Translations under genes and position numbers: made by a program
Part shown: one piece after another, positions 18,071 through 26,082 of the stretch
Layout: each line of letters begins with the position of its first letter
Position numbering within the stretch: position 1 is the stretch's first letter
The notes under the pieces: generated by a model
The model's database searches: none
Told to the model about the DNA's origin: nothing
What the model saw: the letters and a program-made list of their open reading frames with translations, nothing else
Assembly: GCF_002557795.1 (NCBI RefSeq)
Contig: NZ_CP023777.1
Span: 2,985,001-3,049,000 of the forward strand
Length of the DNA: 64,000 nt
Direction of reading: 5' to 3'
DNA from: Chitinophaga caeni
Lineage (GTDB): Bacteria > Bacteroidota > Bacteroidia > Chitinophagales > Chitinophagaceae

Positions 18071-19054
18071 ATGCGTCAAATAGCTTTTAGACAAGCCTTA
18101 AGAGAAGCCCTGCAAGAGGAAATGCGTCGCGATGAAAACGTATTCCTGATGGGAGAAGAAGTGGCAGAATACAACGGAGCCTATAAAGTAAGCCAGGGAA
18201 TGCTGGAAGAATTCGGGGAACGTAGGGTTATTGATACCCCGATCGCGGAACTCGGTTTCGCTGCTATCGGTGTAGGTGCTGCTCAAAACGGGTTACGCCC
18301 GGTAGTAGAATTTATGACTTGGAACTTTGCTGTTTTAGCACTCGACCAAATATTAAATACCGCTTCTAAAATGCTGGCAATGAGCGGCGGCCAGGTTGGT
18401 TGCCCGATAGTTTTCCGCGGGCCTAACGGCTCCGCAGGTCAATTGGGCGCTCAACACTCTACTGCATTCGAAAGTTATTATGCAAATATTCCCGGTATCA
18501 AGGTGATTTCTGTTTCTAACCCTTACGATGCCAAGGGTTTATTGAAATCCGCTATCAGGGATGATGACCCGGTAATTTTTATGGAAAGTGAAGTGATGTA
18601 CGGTGAAATGGGCGAAGTGCCGGAAGAAGAGTACATTATTCCGATCGGTAAAGCAGATATCAAACGTGCAGGTAAAGATGTAACGATCGTTTCCTTCAAT
18701 AAAATGATGAAAGTTGCCTTGGATGCAGCTGAAGAATTAGCCAAGGAAGGTATCGAAGCAGAAGTGATCGATTTACGCACCATCCGCCCGTTGGATTGGT
18801 TTACCATCCTGGAATCTGTAAAGAAAACAAACCGCTTGGTGATCGTCGAAGAACAATGGCCGTTCGCGAGCATTTCTTCCGAGATCTCTTACCGTATCCA
18901 GAAAGAAGGTTTCGATTACCTCGATGCCCCGATCCGCCGTATCACCGCTGCTGACGCACCGATGCACTATGCGCCGAACCTGGTGAAGTTATATCTTCCC
19001 GATGTTGAGCGTACCGTGAAATTGGTGAAGGAAGTGATGTACATGAAAAAGTAA
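18071..19054 (+). CDS. pdhB: Pyruvate dehydrogenase E1 component, beta subunit
   Basis: The 327-aa thiamine-diphosphate-dependent E1 beta subunit starts [18 protein letters not shown]. It shows [15 protein letters not shown] (E1 beta TPP-site Glu), [43 protein letters not shown] and the C-terminal swivel domain with [10 protein letters not shown] and [10 protein letters not shown]. The [11 protein letters not shown] ending and these motifs favour pyruvate over branched-chain substrates. The alpha subunit is not adjacent, so E1 is encoded by split genes; an E2 gene lies 42 kb away at 60420. It has its own promoter and terminator. Confidence 0.93.
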   Translation: MRQIAFRQALREALQEEMRRDENVFLMGEEVAEYNGAYKVSQGMLEEFGERRVIDTPIAELGFAAIGVGAAQNGLRPVVEFMTWNFAVLALDQILNTASKMLAMSGGQVGCPIVFRGPNGSAGQLGAQHSTAFESYYANIPGIKVISVSNPYDAKGLLKSAIRDDDPVIFMESEVMYGEMGEVPEEEYIIPIGKADIKRAGKDVTIVSFNKMMKVALDAAEELAKEGIEAEVIDLRTIRPLDWFTILESVKKTNRLVIVEEQWPFASISSEISYRIQKEGFDYLDAPIRRITAADAPMHYAPNLVKLYLPDVERTVKLVKEVMYMKK

Positions 19055-19076
19055 TTTCCTGTAAATTTATCATATC

Positions 19077-19116
19077 AAACGTCCCGTACCTTTAAAAAGG
19101 CGGGACGTTTTTATTT
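19077..19116 (+). terminator. Rho-independent terminator of E1 beta gene
   Basis: AAACGTCCCG (19077-19086) and CGGGACGTTT (19101-19110) pair perfectly. The loop contains a further CCTTT/AAAGG stem, and a T-run follows. Confidence 0.88.
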
Positions 19117-19123
19117 GGTTAAC

Positions 19124-19684
19124 ATGCATCAACATCTACACGGTTTACCAGAATATGATACCCGGTTCGAAGGGATCATGGGGTTGGAAATAGCCAGGCT
19201 TTTCCTCGTCGTTTACCCACCTTTCGGGGAACCGGATTGGGCACAACTGGATATTTCTTTCGGATTCGTTTTCCGGATCAACCCCGAACGGCTCATTGTA
19301 ATTGCCACGGATGAAAGGGACCACTGGTCGCCCTGTATCTTCCCAGAGCCATTGCCGGGAAAAATATTCGATTGGAATGAATACAAACCGAGAATGCTCT
19401 CATGGATGGAATCCAAAATGCAAGACCAGTTCGGCTTCGAATATTTCGAGATAACAAGTGATCCGCTGTTTGCTAATATTAGCGGGCAAACAATTAAAAA
19501 GGTTGAATATGTAAAATTAAAGGGGAGGGAACCTTTCGGGGTGAAGATTTCTTTCGATAATGATTTTATCCTATCAACCGCCATCGCGGATGGGAATACC
19601 GTGGAGACGCGCGAGTTTAACCACCAGGGCAACCTTGCCCATTTCGAACGCCTCGGGATCATTTATTATGAACCTGTAATCTAA
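19124..19684 (+). CDS. Hypothetical protein
   Basis: The 186-aa soluble protein has no recognised domain. It is rich in aromatic residues and beta-strand patterns (EYDTRFEGIMGLEIARLFLVVYPPF, with paired Trp and Pro) and has no signal peptide or membrane helix. The ATG at 19124 is preferred to the TTG at 19115, which lies just beyond the terminator T-run of the E1 beta gene. A bidirectional terminator follows, so it is its own unit. It may be an immunity or SMI1-like small protein by general composition, but I cannot support that. Confidence 0.65.
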   Translation: MHQHLHGLPEYDTRFEGIMGLEIARLFLVVYPPFGEPDWAQLDISFGFVFRINPERLIVIATDERDHWSPCIFPEPLPGKIFDWNEYKPRMLSWMESKMQDQFGFEYFEITSDPLFANISGQTIKKVEYVKLKGREPFGVKISFDNDFILSTAIADGNTVETREFNHQGNLAHFERLGIIYYEPVI

Positions 19685-19744
19685 AAATATACCCATTGCC
19701 GGGGCTGCCTGGAAAGGCAAGACCTGCAATGGGTAATATATTTT
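19684..19744. terminator. Bidirectional terminator
   Basis: TACCCATTGC (19690-19699) pairs with GCAATGGGTA (19726-19735), with flanking A/T pairs and an inner GCCT-GGAA-AGGC stem. T-rich sequence lies on both outer sides. It separates the converging gene at 19124-19684 from cysM. Confidence 0.85.
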
Positions 19745-19782
19745 ATGGGGACTCCGGGGTTGACCCGCGAAGCCGGATCATG

Positions 19783-20679
19783 TCAATCAAATAAATCCGA
19801 GGAAAGATAACGGTCGCCGCGGTCACAAATAATCGCGACAATTACGCCTTTTTCCAGTTCTGCTGCTAACCTGGTAGCCGCAGAAATAGCGCCGCCGCTG
19901 CTCATTCCACAAAAAATAGCCTCCTCTTTAGCCAACCTTTTGGTCATGGTACGGGCATCTTTCTCATCGATGTCCATGATGCGATCTATACGGCTCCTGT
20001 CAAATATTTTGGGCAGATACGCTTCCGGCCATTTGCGGATGCCCGGAATCTTTGAGCCCTCCGTAGGTTGGCAGCCCACGATTTGTATGGCCGGGTTTTG
20101 TTCCTTCAAAAACTTGGAAACACCCATAATTGTGCCGGTAGTTCCCATGGCAGAGACGAAATGCGTAACCTGTTGCAAAGTATCTTTCCAAATTTCAGGA
20201 CCGGTAGTCCGGTAATGCATCATATAATTATCCGGGTTGCCGAATTGGTTAAGGTTAAAATATCCCCCCTTGGCAACTTGGGCGTTCGTGTAATCAATGG
20301 CGCCTTCCATGGATTGTTCTTTCGGTGTAAGTATTACTTTGGCGCCGAATGCTTGCATGGTCAGTACGCGTTCCCGGGTAGCATCTTCCGGCATCACGAT
20401 TTCTATCTCCACGCCGAAGAGGTTGGCAATCATGGCCAAGGCGATGCCCGTATTACCACTAGTCGCTTCGATGAGCTTCATGCCGGGTTTTAATTCGCCC
20501 CTGTCCAAAGCTCCTTTGATCATGCCGTAGGCAGCCCTGTCTTTCACGCTACCGCCTGGGTTGGTGCCTTCTAATTTGGCATATATCGTAACACCCGGCT
20601 TAGTATTTAAATGCTTCAGTGCAACCATGGGAGTATTACCCACGAGGTCTAACACGGATGTTTTGGGAAGGTTGTTCAT
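19783..20679 (-). CDS. cysM: Cysteine synthase (O-acetylserine sulfhydrylase)
   Basis: The 298-aa PLP enzyme makes L-cysteine from O-acetylserine and sulfide. It has the PLP-lysine motif GTNPGGSVKDRAAYGMI (Lys about residue 43), the substrate loop EATSGNTGIALAM, the phosphate-binding GTTGTIMG (about 180) and C-terminal GMSSGGAIS. Length and the KLEGTNPGGSVKDR form are those of the CysM/CysK group; assignment to CysM rather than CysK is by length and loop sequence and is moderate. It starts 10 nt after cysE, which makes its substrate, so the two form an operon. Confidence 0.92.
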   Translation of the reverse strand: MNNLPKTSVLDLVGNTPMVALKHLNTKPGVTIYAKLEGTNPGGSVKDRAAYGMIKGALDRGELKPGMKLIEATSGNTGIALAMIANLFGVEIEIVMPEDATRERVLTMQAFGAKVILTPKEQSMEGAIDYTNAQVAKGGYFNLNQFGNPDNYMMHYRTTGPEIWKDTLQQVTHFVSAMGTTGTIMGVSKFLKEQNPAIQIVGCQPTEGSKIPGIRKWPEAYLPKIFDRSRIDRIMDIDEKDARTMTKRLAKEEAIFCGMSSGGAISAATRLAAELEKGVIVAIICDRGDRYLSSDLFD

Positions 20680-20689
20680 TGTTAATTAA

Positions 20690-21508
20690 TTAAATATTCC
20701 TGTTCTCTATAATATTCATACTGCCATCCGGCCTGTAGTAAATCCTAGAATAGGGGGGAACGGATTTAATCATCCATACATTCCCACCTATGATACTATG
20801 GTGACCAATAACCGTATCTCCTCCAAGAATAGTAGCCCCGGAGTAAATCACGACATGATCCTCTATCGTTGGGTGCCTTTTGCTTTGAGCCATGGACTTG
20901 TCAACGCTTAGGGCGCCGAGAGTCACACCCTGGTATAGTTTTACATGCATGCCGATAATTGTTGTTTCACCGATTACGATGCCTGTTCCATGGTCGATGC
21001 AGAAATACGGGGCGATCGTAGCTGCTGGGTGAATATCAACACCGGTGCGCGTATGCGCTATTTCCGTGATGATCCGCGGCATCAGGGGAATTCTCAACAA
21101 ATGCAAGGCATGGGCGATACGGTAGGAAGCAACCGCGTAAAAACCGGGGTAAGTGCGGATGATCTCGTATTGGCAAGTTGCAGCCGGATCCCCTGCAAGA
21201 ATAGCTTCGGCATCTTTTGTTAAGTCATCATAAATCCCGGGTACCATTTCCATGAATTCCGCGGCGGTTACGCCGGGACTTTGAAGCAATTGTTGGGCGA
21301 TCGGCTCCAATAAATGGGTCAAGTCAGTTTGCAATTGCTGCATATATGCAATAATCTCGTCCTTGGGCAATACCCTGCCGGTATGTTCGGGGAACATCCA
21401 GTTGATCAAGCGGTTACAGAAGCTATGCACTATTTCGGTACAAGGATACGCCGCCGCCGCGGCAGCCGCATGACGTTCTTGGAGCGAGTGCAAAAAATTG
21501 TCCATCAT
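20690..21508 (-). CDS. cysE: Serine O-acetyltransferase
   Basis: The 272-aa enzyme acetylates L-serine with acetyl-CoA, the first step of cysteine synthesis. The C-terminal left-handed beta-helix of hexapeptide repeats is visible from about residue 165 (GVDIHPAATIAPYFCIDHGTGIVIGETTIIG, then VKLYQGVTLGAL) and includes the catalytic DHGTG histidine. The long helical N-terminal domain and late glycine-loop pattern resemble the EpsC/SatA type. It is first in the cysE-cysM operon; two adjacent palindromes lie upstream at 21544-21575. Confidence 0.94.
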   Translation of the reverse strand: MMDNFLHSLQERHAAAAAAAYPCTEIVHSFCNRLINWMFPEHTGRVLPKDEIIAYMQQLQTDLTHLLEPIAQQLLQSPGVTAAEFMEMVPGIYDDLTKDAEAILAGDPAATCQYEIIRTYPGFYAVASYRIAHALHLLRIPLMPRIITEIAHTRTGVDIHPAATIAPYFCIDHGTGIVIGETTIIGMHVKLYQGVTLGALSVDKSMAQSKRHPTIEDHVVIYSGATILGGDTVIGHHSIIGGNVWMIKSVPPYSRIYYRPDGSMNIIENRNI

Positions 21509-21853
21509 AAAATGTATAGTTACCTATGGCGGATTAAAATTACATATTTACCCTGTAAATATAGTAGACTACTATTATTATTGAAATAAAAGTGAAATAA
21601 CGACTATTCGCGTACAAATGACCGCAGTGTAAAATACTTTTAATCAAAAAAATGTATTATTTTCCATTTAAAGGTACAGCAAAGCTGCCATAAATTTTTC
21701 GTATGCACTTTCACGTTATGAATTGAATGTTCGGCAGGGAAAGCAGGGGGAGAAACTTTTAACAATCTGTTAACGGGGCAGCAAAATTTGAATAAAACTA
21801 TTAATACAGTAAACATTTCCCTAATTTTGGCACTGTTTAATTAAAAATACTAT
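21509..21853. other. Divergent intergenic region
   Basis: This 345-nt AT-rich gap lies between cysE (minus) and the response-regulator gene (plus). It holds two adjacent short palindromes next to cysE and a TAATTTTG -7-like box at 21822-21829 near the regulator. No RNA gene or reading frame is supported. Confidence 0.6.
21544..21575. promoter_or_regulatory. Two abutting palindromes, candidate cys operator
   Basis: ATATTTAC-CCT-GTAAATAT (21544-21562) is a perfect 8-bp inverted repeat. It overlaps a second palindrome, ATAGTAG-A-CTACTAT (21561-21575). They lie 36 nt upstream of cysE. The second has the look of an Rrf2-type regulator site, which is an inference only. Confidence 0.5.
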
Positions 21854-23029
21854 ATGGCTAATATCTTAATCATTGATGATGAAAAAAGTATCCGTAAGAC
21901 CTTAACCGAAATTTTAAGTTATGAAGGTTACAAAATAGATGAAGCGGCGGATGGTGCTGAAGGCTTTAAAATGTTTAAAGAGAAAAGCTACGACGCAGTA
22001 TTATGTGATATCAAGATGCCAAAGATGGATGGCCTTGAGTTCTTGGAAAAAGCAAAGGAAGCGAACCCGGATGTTCCCATCGTTATGGTGAGCGGTCACG
22101 GTAATATCGATACAGCCGTAGATGCGGTGAAAAAGGGCGCTTATGATTATATTTCGAAACCGCCAGATTTGAATCGACTGCTTATCACGTTGAGGAATGC
22201 ACTCGATAAAACTTCGCTCGTTGCAGAAACGAAAGTATTGAGGAAAAAGGTGAACAAAACCCCGCAAATGATAGGGGATTCTGTACCCATTACCAAGATC
22301 AAGGACACGATTGAAAAAGTCGCCCCAACGGATGCCCGCGTATTAGTTACAGGTGAGAACGGGGTAGGTAAGGAGTTGGTAGCAAGATGGATACACGAGT
22401 ATAGCAACCGTTCGAAAGGCCCGATGATAGAAGTTAACTGCGCGGCCATCCCGAGCGAGTTGATCGAAAGCGAATTGTTTGGCCACGAAAAAGGTTCCTT
22501 TACTTCCGCTATCAAGCAGCGGATAGGGAAATTTGAACAAGCAAGTGGCGGTACCCTGTTCCTAGACGAAATCGGGGACATGAGCTTGAGTGCACAAGCC
22601 AAGGTATTACGCGCCTTGCAAGAAGGAAAAATTACACGCGTAGGCGGCGATAAGGAAATTAGCGTGGATGTGCGTGTAATTGCCGCTACCAATAAAGATT
22701 TGTTAAAAGAAGTGGAAGAGAAAAACTTCCGTCTGGATCTATATCACCGCCTCAGCGTTATCCTGATACACGTCCCAGCATTGAACGAACGTTCCGATGA
22801 TATTCCTTTACTTGTAGATCATTTCCTCGAAAGTGTTTGCGCGGAATACGGCATCGCGAAGAAAGGCATCGATAAACAAGCGGTGAAAGCTTTGCAGGAA
22901 CATCGTTGGTCGGGAAACATCCGGGAACTCAGGAACGTGGTAGAACGCCTGGTGATCTTGTCCGGTAAAACTATTAATGCAGATGATGTAGAAAATTACG
23001 TCCTTCCTGCTAATAAGAGCAATGTTTAA
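21854..23029 (+). CDS. NtrC-like response regulator lacking the DNA-binding domain
   Basis: The 391-aa protein has a receiver domain (about residues 1-120; phospho-acceptor Asp in VLCDIKMPKMDG, about 53) and an AAA+ sigma-54-interaction-like domain (Walker A GENGVGKE about 170, Walker B GGTLFLDEIGDM about 235, arginine region NIRELRN). Two things differ from true sigma-54 activators. The GAFTGA loop that contacts sigma-54 reads GSFTSA. The protein also stops about 15 residues after the AAA+ module, without the Fis-type helix-turn-helix. It may act on other proteins or as a subunit. No kinase gene is adjacent. Confidence 0.88.
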   Translation: MANILIIDDEKSIRKTLTEILSYEGYKIDEAADGAEGFKMFKEKSYDAVLCDIKMPKMDGLEFLEKAKEANPDVPIVMVSGHGNIDTAVDAVKKGAYDYISKPPDLNRLLITLRNALDKTSLVAETKVLRKKVNKTPQMIGDSVPITKIKDTIEKVAPTDARVLVTGENGVGKELVARWIHEYSNRSKGPMIEVNCAAIPSELIESELFGHEKGSFTSAIKQRIGKFEQASGGTLFLDEIGDMSLSAQAKVLRALQEGKITRVGGDKEISVDVRVIAATNKDLLKEVEEKNFRLDLYHRLSVILIHVPALNERSDDIPLLVDHFLESVCAEYGIAKKGIDKQAVKALQEHRWSGNIRELRNVVERLVILSGKTINADDVENYVLPANKSNV

Positions 23030-23067
23030 AATCGCATCGCTCTTGTTATTTCATCATTTTAATCCTG

Positions 23068-23730
23068 ATGGAGTTGAAAAATATATACTTGATCAGTGGT
23101 TTAGGTGCGGATGAGAGGATATTTCATAACCTGGTTTTCCCGGCAGGTTACAAGGTACATTACCTGCCGTGGATTCAACCTCTTGGCCCGTTTGAACCGA
23201 TCGCTTCTTATGCTGCCAGGATGATTGAAAAAATTGATACTCCAGGAGAAGTATATCTCGTCGGGGTTTCTTTCGGGGGCATGATGTGTATCGAGATTGC
23301 CAAGTTGATCCGCGTCGAGAAAATTATCTTGATTTCTTCGATCAAGAATAAAGATGAAAAGCCTTATTTCTATAATAAGTTTACCCAGTACCTCTTCAAT
23401 CACTTTTCCGATAACTTCGTTTTTAAAAACCGTGCTTTCTTTGTCAGGTTATTCTTACAATCACATTCTGCTGAAGAAAAAGCCCTCGTAAGGGATTATT
23501 TAAATAAGAAAGATTACAGCTACCTACGTTGGGCAGTTGGTGCCGTATTGGATTGGGATAATACCTGGATACCGGCTGCGCCGATGATTCATATCCATGG
23601 CTCTAAAGACCGACCTTTCCCGGTACGGAGCTCCAATCCCACCCACATTATTGAAGGGGGCGGCCATTTCATGGTATTAAACCGTGCTAAAGAGATCAGC
23701 GAATTGATTTCCAAATTCTTATTTAGCTAA
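23068..23730 (+). CDS. Alpha/beta hydrolase
   Basis: The 220-aa protein has the alpha/beta-hydrolase fold: IYLISGLGADERIF (oxyanion region), the nucleophile elbow VGVSFGGM (Ser about residue 70), an acid-bearing HGSKDRPFP and the catalytic His in GGGHFMVLNRA. It has no signal peptide. It starts 38 nt after the preceding regulator gene and may be cotranscribed with it. The substrate is unknown; esterase or thioesterase activity is possible. Confidence 0.85.
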   Translation: MELKNIYLISGLGADERIFHNLVFPAGYKVHYLPWIQPLGPFEPIASYAARMIEKIDTPGEVYLVGVSFGGMMCIEIAKLIRVEKIILISSIKNKDEKPYFYNKFTQYLFNHFSDNFVFKNRAFFVRLFLQSHSAEEKALVRDYLNKKDYSYLRWAVGAVLDWDNTWIPAAPMIHIHGSKDRPFPVRSSNPTHIIEGGGHFMVLNRAKEISELISKFLFS

Positions 23731-23758
23731 GTAGGTTAACCGTTCTTGTTGCTCTTAT

Positions 23759-24640
23759 TTATGCCAAGGCGTAAATATATTGCATTACCTCGTGTACAGA
23801 TTTCAGTAATATTACATTGGCTGGCGCCGGTTGGCTGACATTTTCTACGGAAGCACCCGATACGATGACCGTCGTTCCCGGGAAGAGGCTACTTAGATTC
23901 TGGACGAAGTGATCCATTTCTTTTTTCATATAATGGGTAACGATATGTGCATAAAGATGGCTCACCGGCTTATGCATCGTGTAAAATTTGAGGTCTTCTA
24001 ACGGAACGTTCGGCCCGAAATTGATTACGGGGAACCCGGTTTTCTTCAGTAAATATTGAACGAATAATACAGGTATCTCGTGGTGTTCGCCTTCAGGTAA
24101 GAACAGCAGGAAATGGTAATTGCCGTTAGTAGGCAATTCCAGCCCATCGATAGCTACCAGCATTTTCTTCCTGATAATCATGCTGGCAAAGTGTTCCTGT
24201 GCGGGCACAACGCTCCCGGTGAGCCAAAGTAGGCCCACTTTCTCAAGATAGGGGTAAATGACTTGCAAGATGCATTGCTCGAAGCCGATGCGTAAAATTA
24301 CGGTATGGAAGATCTTCTCGAACTTGGCTTGATCAAAATCAATCATCGCTTCCACCAATTGGTTGACTTGCAATTGGTAATAATTGTTACTCGTTGGCTG
24401 TTCAAGTGATAAACGTATGATCTCCTCATCACTCATCTGGGCTAATTTTGAGATTTTGTACCCGTTATGGTACAAATAGGCTATTCTCATTATATGCTTC
24501 AGATCATCGTTATCGTACACCCTATGATTCGTATCCTTGCGTTTGGGCCGCAGTATCTGGTATCGTTGCTCCCAAATCCGGATCGTATGCGCCTTTATAC
24601 CCGTTAGCTTTTCGACGTCTTTTATGGTAAAACTGTTCAA
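23759..24640 (-). CDS. B12-binding MerR-family regulator, CarH/LitR-like
   Basis: The 293-aa protein has an N-terminal MerR winged helix (NSFTIKDVEKLTGIKAHTIRIWEQRY), a four-helix B12-capping domain with the diagnostic W-x9-EH (Trp139, Glu149-His150), and a Rossmann cobalamin-binding domain (about 173-293). CarH proteins hold adenosylcobalamin, repress in the dark and are released by light. Here the axial-ligand motif ExHxxG reads EHHEIP: the histidine (187) is kept but Gly is Pro. TTG at 24640 is chosen: TTG at 24658 nearly abuts a -7 box, and family members begin NSFTIKD. No carotenoid genes are adjacent; lepB is divergent. Confidence 0.88.
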   Translation of the reverse strand: MNSFTIKDVEKLTGIKAHTIRIWEQRYQILRPKRKDTNHRVYDNDDLKHIMRIAYLYHNGYKISKLAQMSDEEIIRLSLEQPTSNNYYQLQVNQLVEAMIDFDQAKFEKIFHTVILRIGFEQCILQVIYPYLEKVGLLWLTGSVVPAQEHFASMIIRKKMLVAIDGLELPTNGNYHFLLFLPEGEHHEIPVLFVQYLLKKTGFPVINFGPNVPLEDLKFYTMHKPVSHLYAHIVTHYMKKEMDHFVQNLSSLFPGTTVIVSGASVENVSQPAPANVILLKSVHEVMQYIYALA

Positions 24641-24659
24641 TGTTTTGATATAGGTCAAA

Positions 24660-24667
24660 CAAAAATA
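24660..24667 (-). promoter_or_regulatory. -7 element of the CarH-like gene
   Basis: On the minus strand TATTTTTG fits TAnnTTTG and ends 1 nt before the farthest possible TTG start, so translation from TTG 24640 is more likely. Confidence 0.5.
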
Positions 24668-24744
24668 GAAATAAACTAGCGTTAGACCTTAGCATTTTAA
24701 GAAAACTTTTGCGGAAGAAAATTAGCTATCAATTTACAGAATAT

Positions 24745-24752
24745 TATATTTG
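24745..24752 (+). promoter_or_regulatory. -7 element upstream of lepB
   Basis: TATATTTG fits the -7 consensus 25 nt before the lepB ATG. No clear -33 element at the usual distance is seen. Confidence 0.45.
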
Positions 24753-24777
24753 TTGTTAAAACTCTAAACGTACATTA

Positions 24778-26001
24778 ATGAATTGGGCATTTTGGAAGAA
24801 AAAAGAGGATAAGCCGAAGAAGAAAAAATCGGCCGTTAGAGAATGGTTAGATGCAGCGATATTCGCTATCATAGCGGCTACCCTCATCCGTACCTTCATT
24901 TTTGAAGCATACACCATCCCGACTCCCTCCATGGAAAAATCGTTACTCGTAAACGATTTCTTATTCGTTAGTAAGATCGCTTACGGGCCGAGAATCCCCA
25001 TGACACCCCTCGCGGTACCATTTACACATCATACATTGCCTTTTACCAAATATACCAAGGCTTACTCTGATGCCATTCACTGGAAATACAGGCGTATTCC
25101 CGGTTTTAAGGATATTAAAAATAATGATGTTGTCGTATTTAACTTCCCAGAGGGCGATACCGTAGCCTTGGAGCAGCAGGATGTTAGTTATTACGACCTG
25201 GTGAGACGATATGGCAGGGAAGCCGTTTGGAACCAGTATCATATCATAGCGCGACCGGTTGATAAAAGGGAAAACTACATTAAACGCTGTATGGGTATTG
25301 CCGGCGATACGCTACAAATAATTGGCGGTCAAGTACATATCAACGGGAAAGCGGCCCCGGTACCGGAAGGTAGCGAGCGCGTATACGTGGTGCAAACCGC
25401 TGAAGGGGAATTGAGTAACTCCCGGTTAGACGAGATGGATGTCGATGCCAAGAGCGAAGGATATCCCAATAGGGCCATGTTCGCAAAGTATGATTCATCT
25501 GGCAAGCAAGAACCCGGCAACTTTTATACTTATAACCTGACAAAAAGCATGGCAGAAACGGTGAGGTCCTGGGCGCCCAATGTGATGTCGGTTGATTCCC
25601 TGGTTGAAAAAAGGGTGGATCCGAGCGTATTTCCTTCTGACACGGCTAATTATAAATGGAACCTTGATAATTTTGGACCCCTGTACATTCCGAAGAAAGG
25701 CGCCACCATTACTTTGACCCTCCAAAATATTTCCTTGTACCGCAGGATTATCGATGTATACGAGGATAATGACCTCCAAATCAAGGACGGGCAAATATAT
25801 ATCAACGGTCAAGCTACCAACCAATATACTTTTAAAATGAATTATTATTTCATGATGGGGGATAACCGGAATGATTCACTGGATTCCCGTTTCTGGGGCT
25901 TTGTGCCCGAAGATCATGTCGTAGGTAAAGCCTGGTTGATCTGGATGAGCTACGGCGATAACGGCATCCGTTGGAGCAGGCTCTTTAAGGCTATAAAATA
26001 A
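24778..26001 (+). CDS. lepB: Signal peptidase I
   Basis: The 407-aa inner-membrane serine protease removes signal peptides from exported proteins. It has a cytoplasmic Lys-rich start, one membrane helix (about residues 24-42), the nucleophile serine in TIPTPSMEKSL (Ser51), the general-base lysine in ENYIKRCMGIAGD (Lys169) and the C-terminal box YYFMMGDNRNDSLDSRFWGFVP. Compared with E. coli (324 aa) there is a large insertion between the lysine box and the GDNR box (about 190-335), usual in Bacteroidota. A strong terminator follows. Confidence 0.96.
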   Translation: MNWAFWKKKEDKPKKKKSAVREWLDAAIFAIIAATLIRTFIFEAYTIPTPSMEKSLLVNDFLFVSKIAYGPRIPMTPLAVPFTHHTLPFTKYTKAYSDAIHWKYRRIPGFKDIKNNDVVVFNFPEGDTVALEQQDVSYYDLVRRYGREAVWNQYHIIARPVDKRENYIKRCMGIAGDTLQIIGGQVHINGKAAPVPEGSERVYVVQTAEGELSNSRLDEMDVDAKSEGYPNRAMFAKYDSSGKQEPGNFYTYNLTKSMAETVRSWAPNVMSVDSLVEKRVDPSVFPSDTANYKWNLDNFGPLYIPKKGATITLTLQNISLYRRIIDVYEDNDLQIKDGQIYINGQATNQYTFKMNYYFMMGDNRNDSLDSRFWGFVPEDHVVGKAWLIWMSYGDNGIRWSRLFKAIK

Positions 26002-26023
26002 TACTATTATTAGATAAAAATTA

Positions 26024-26059
26024 AACGGTACGAGTTATTAACTTGTACCGTTTTTTATT
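26024..26059 (+). terminator. Rho-independent terminator of lepB
   Basis: A 13-bp stem with one G-T wobble: AACGGTAC-g-AGTT (26024-26036), 3-nt loop, AACT-t-GTACCGTT (26040-26052), followed by TTTTATTG. Confidence 0.92.
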
Positions 26060-26082
26060 GACTATTAAATTTCAATTGCCAA

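Noticed and set aside
21826..21845. Sigma-54 promoter before the NtrC-like gene (TTGGCAC)
   Set aside because: The -24-like half is present, but the -12 element lacks TTGC, and a TAATTTTG box explains the region better.
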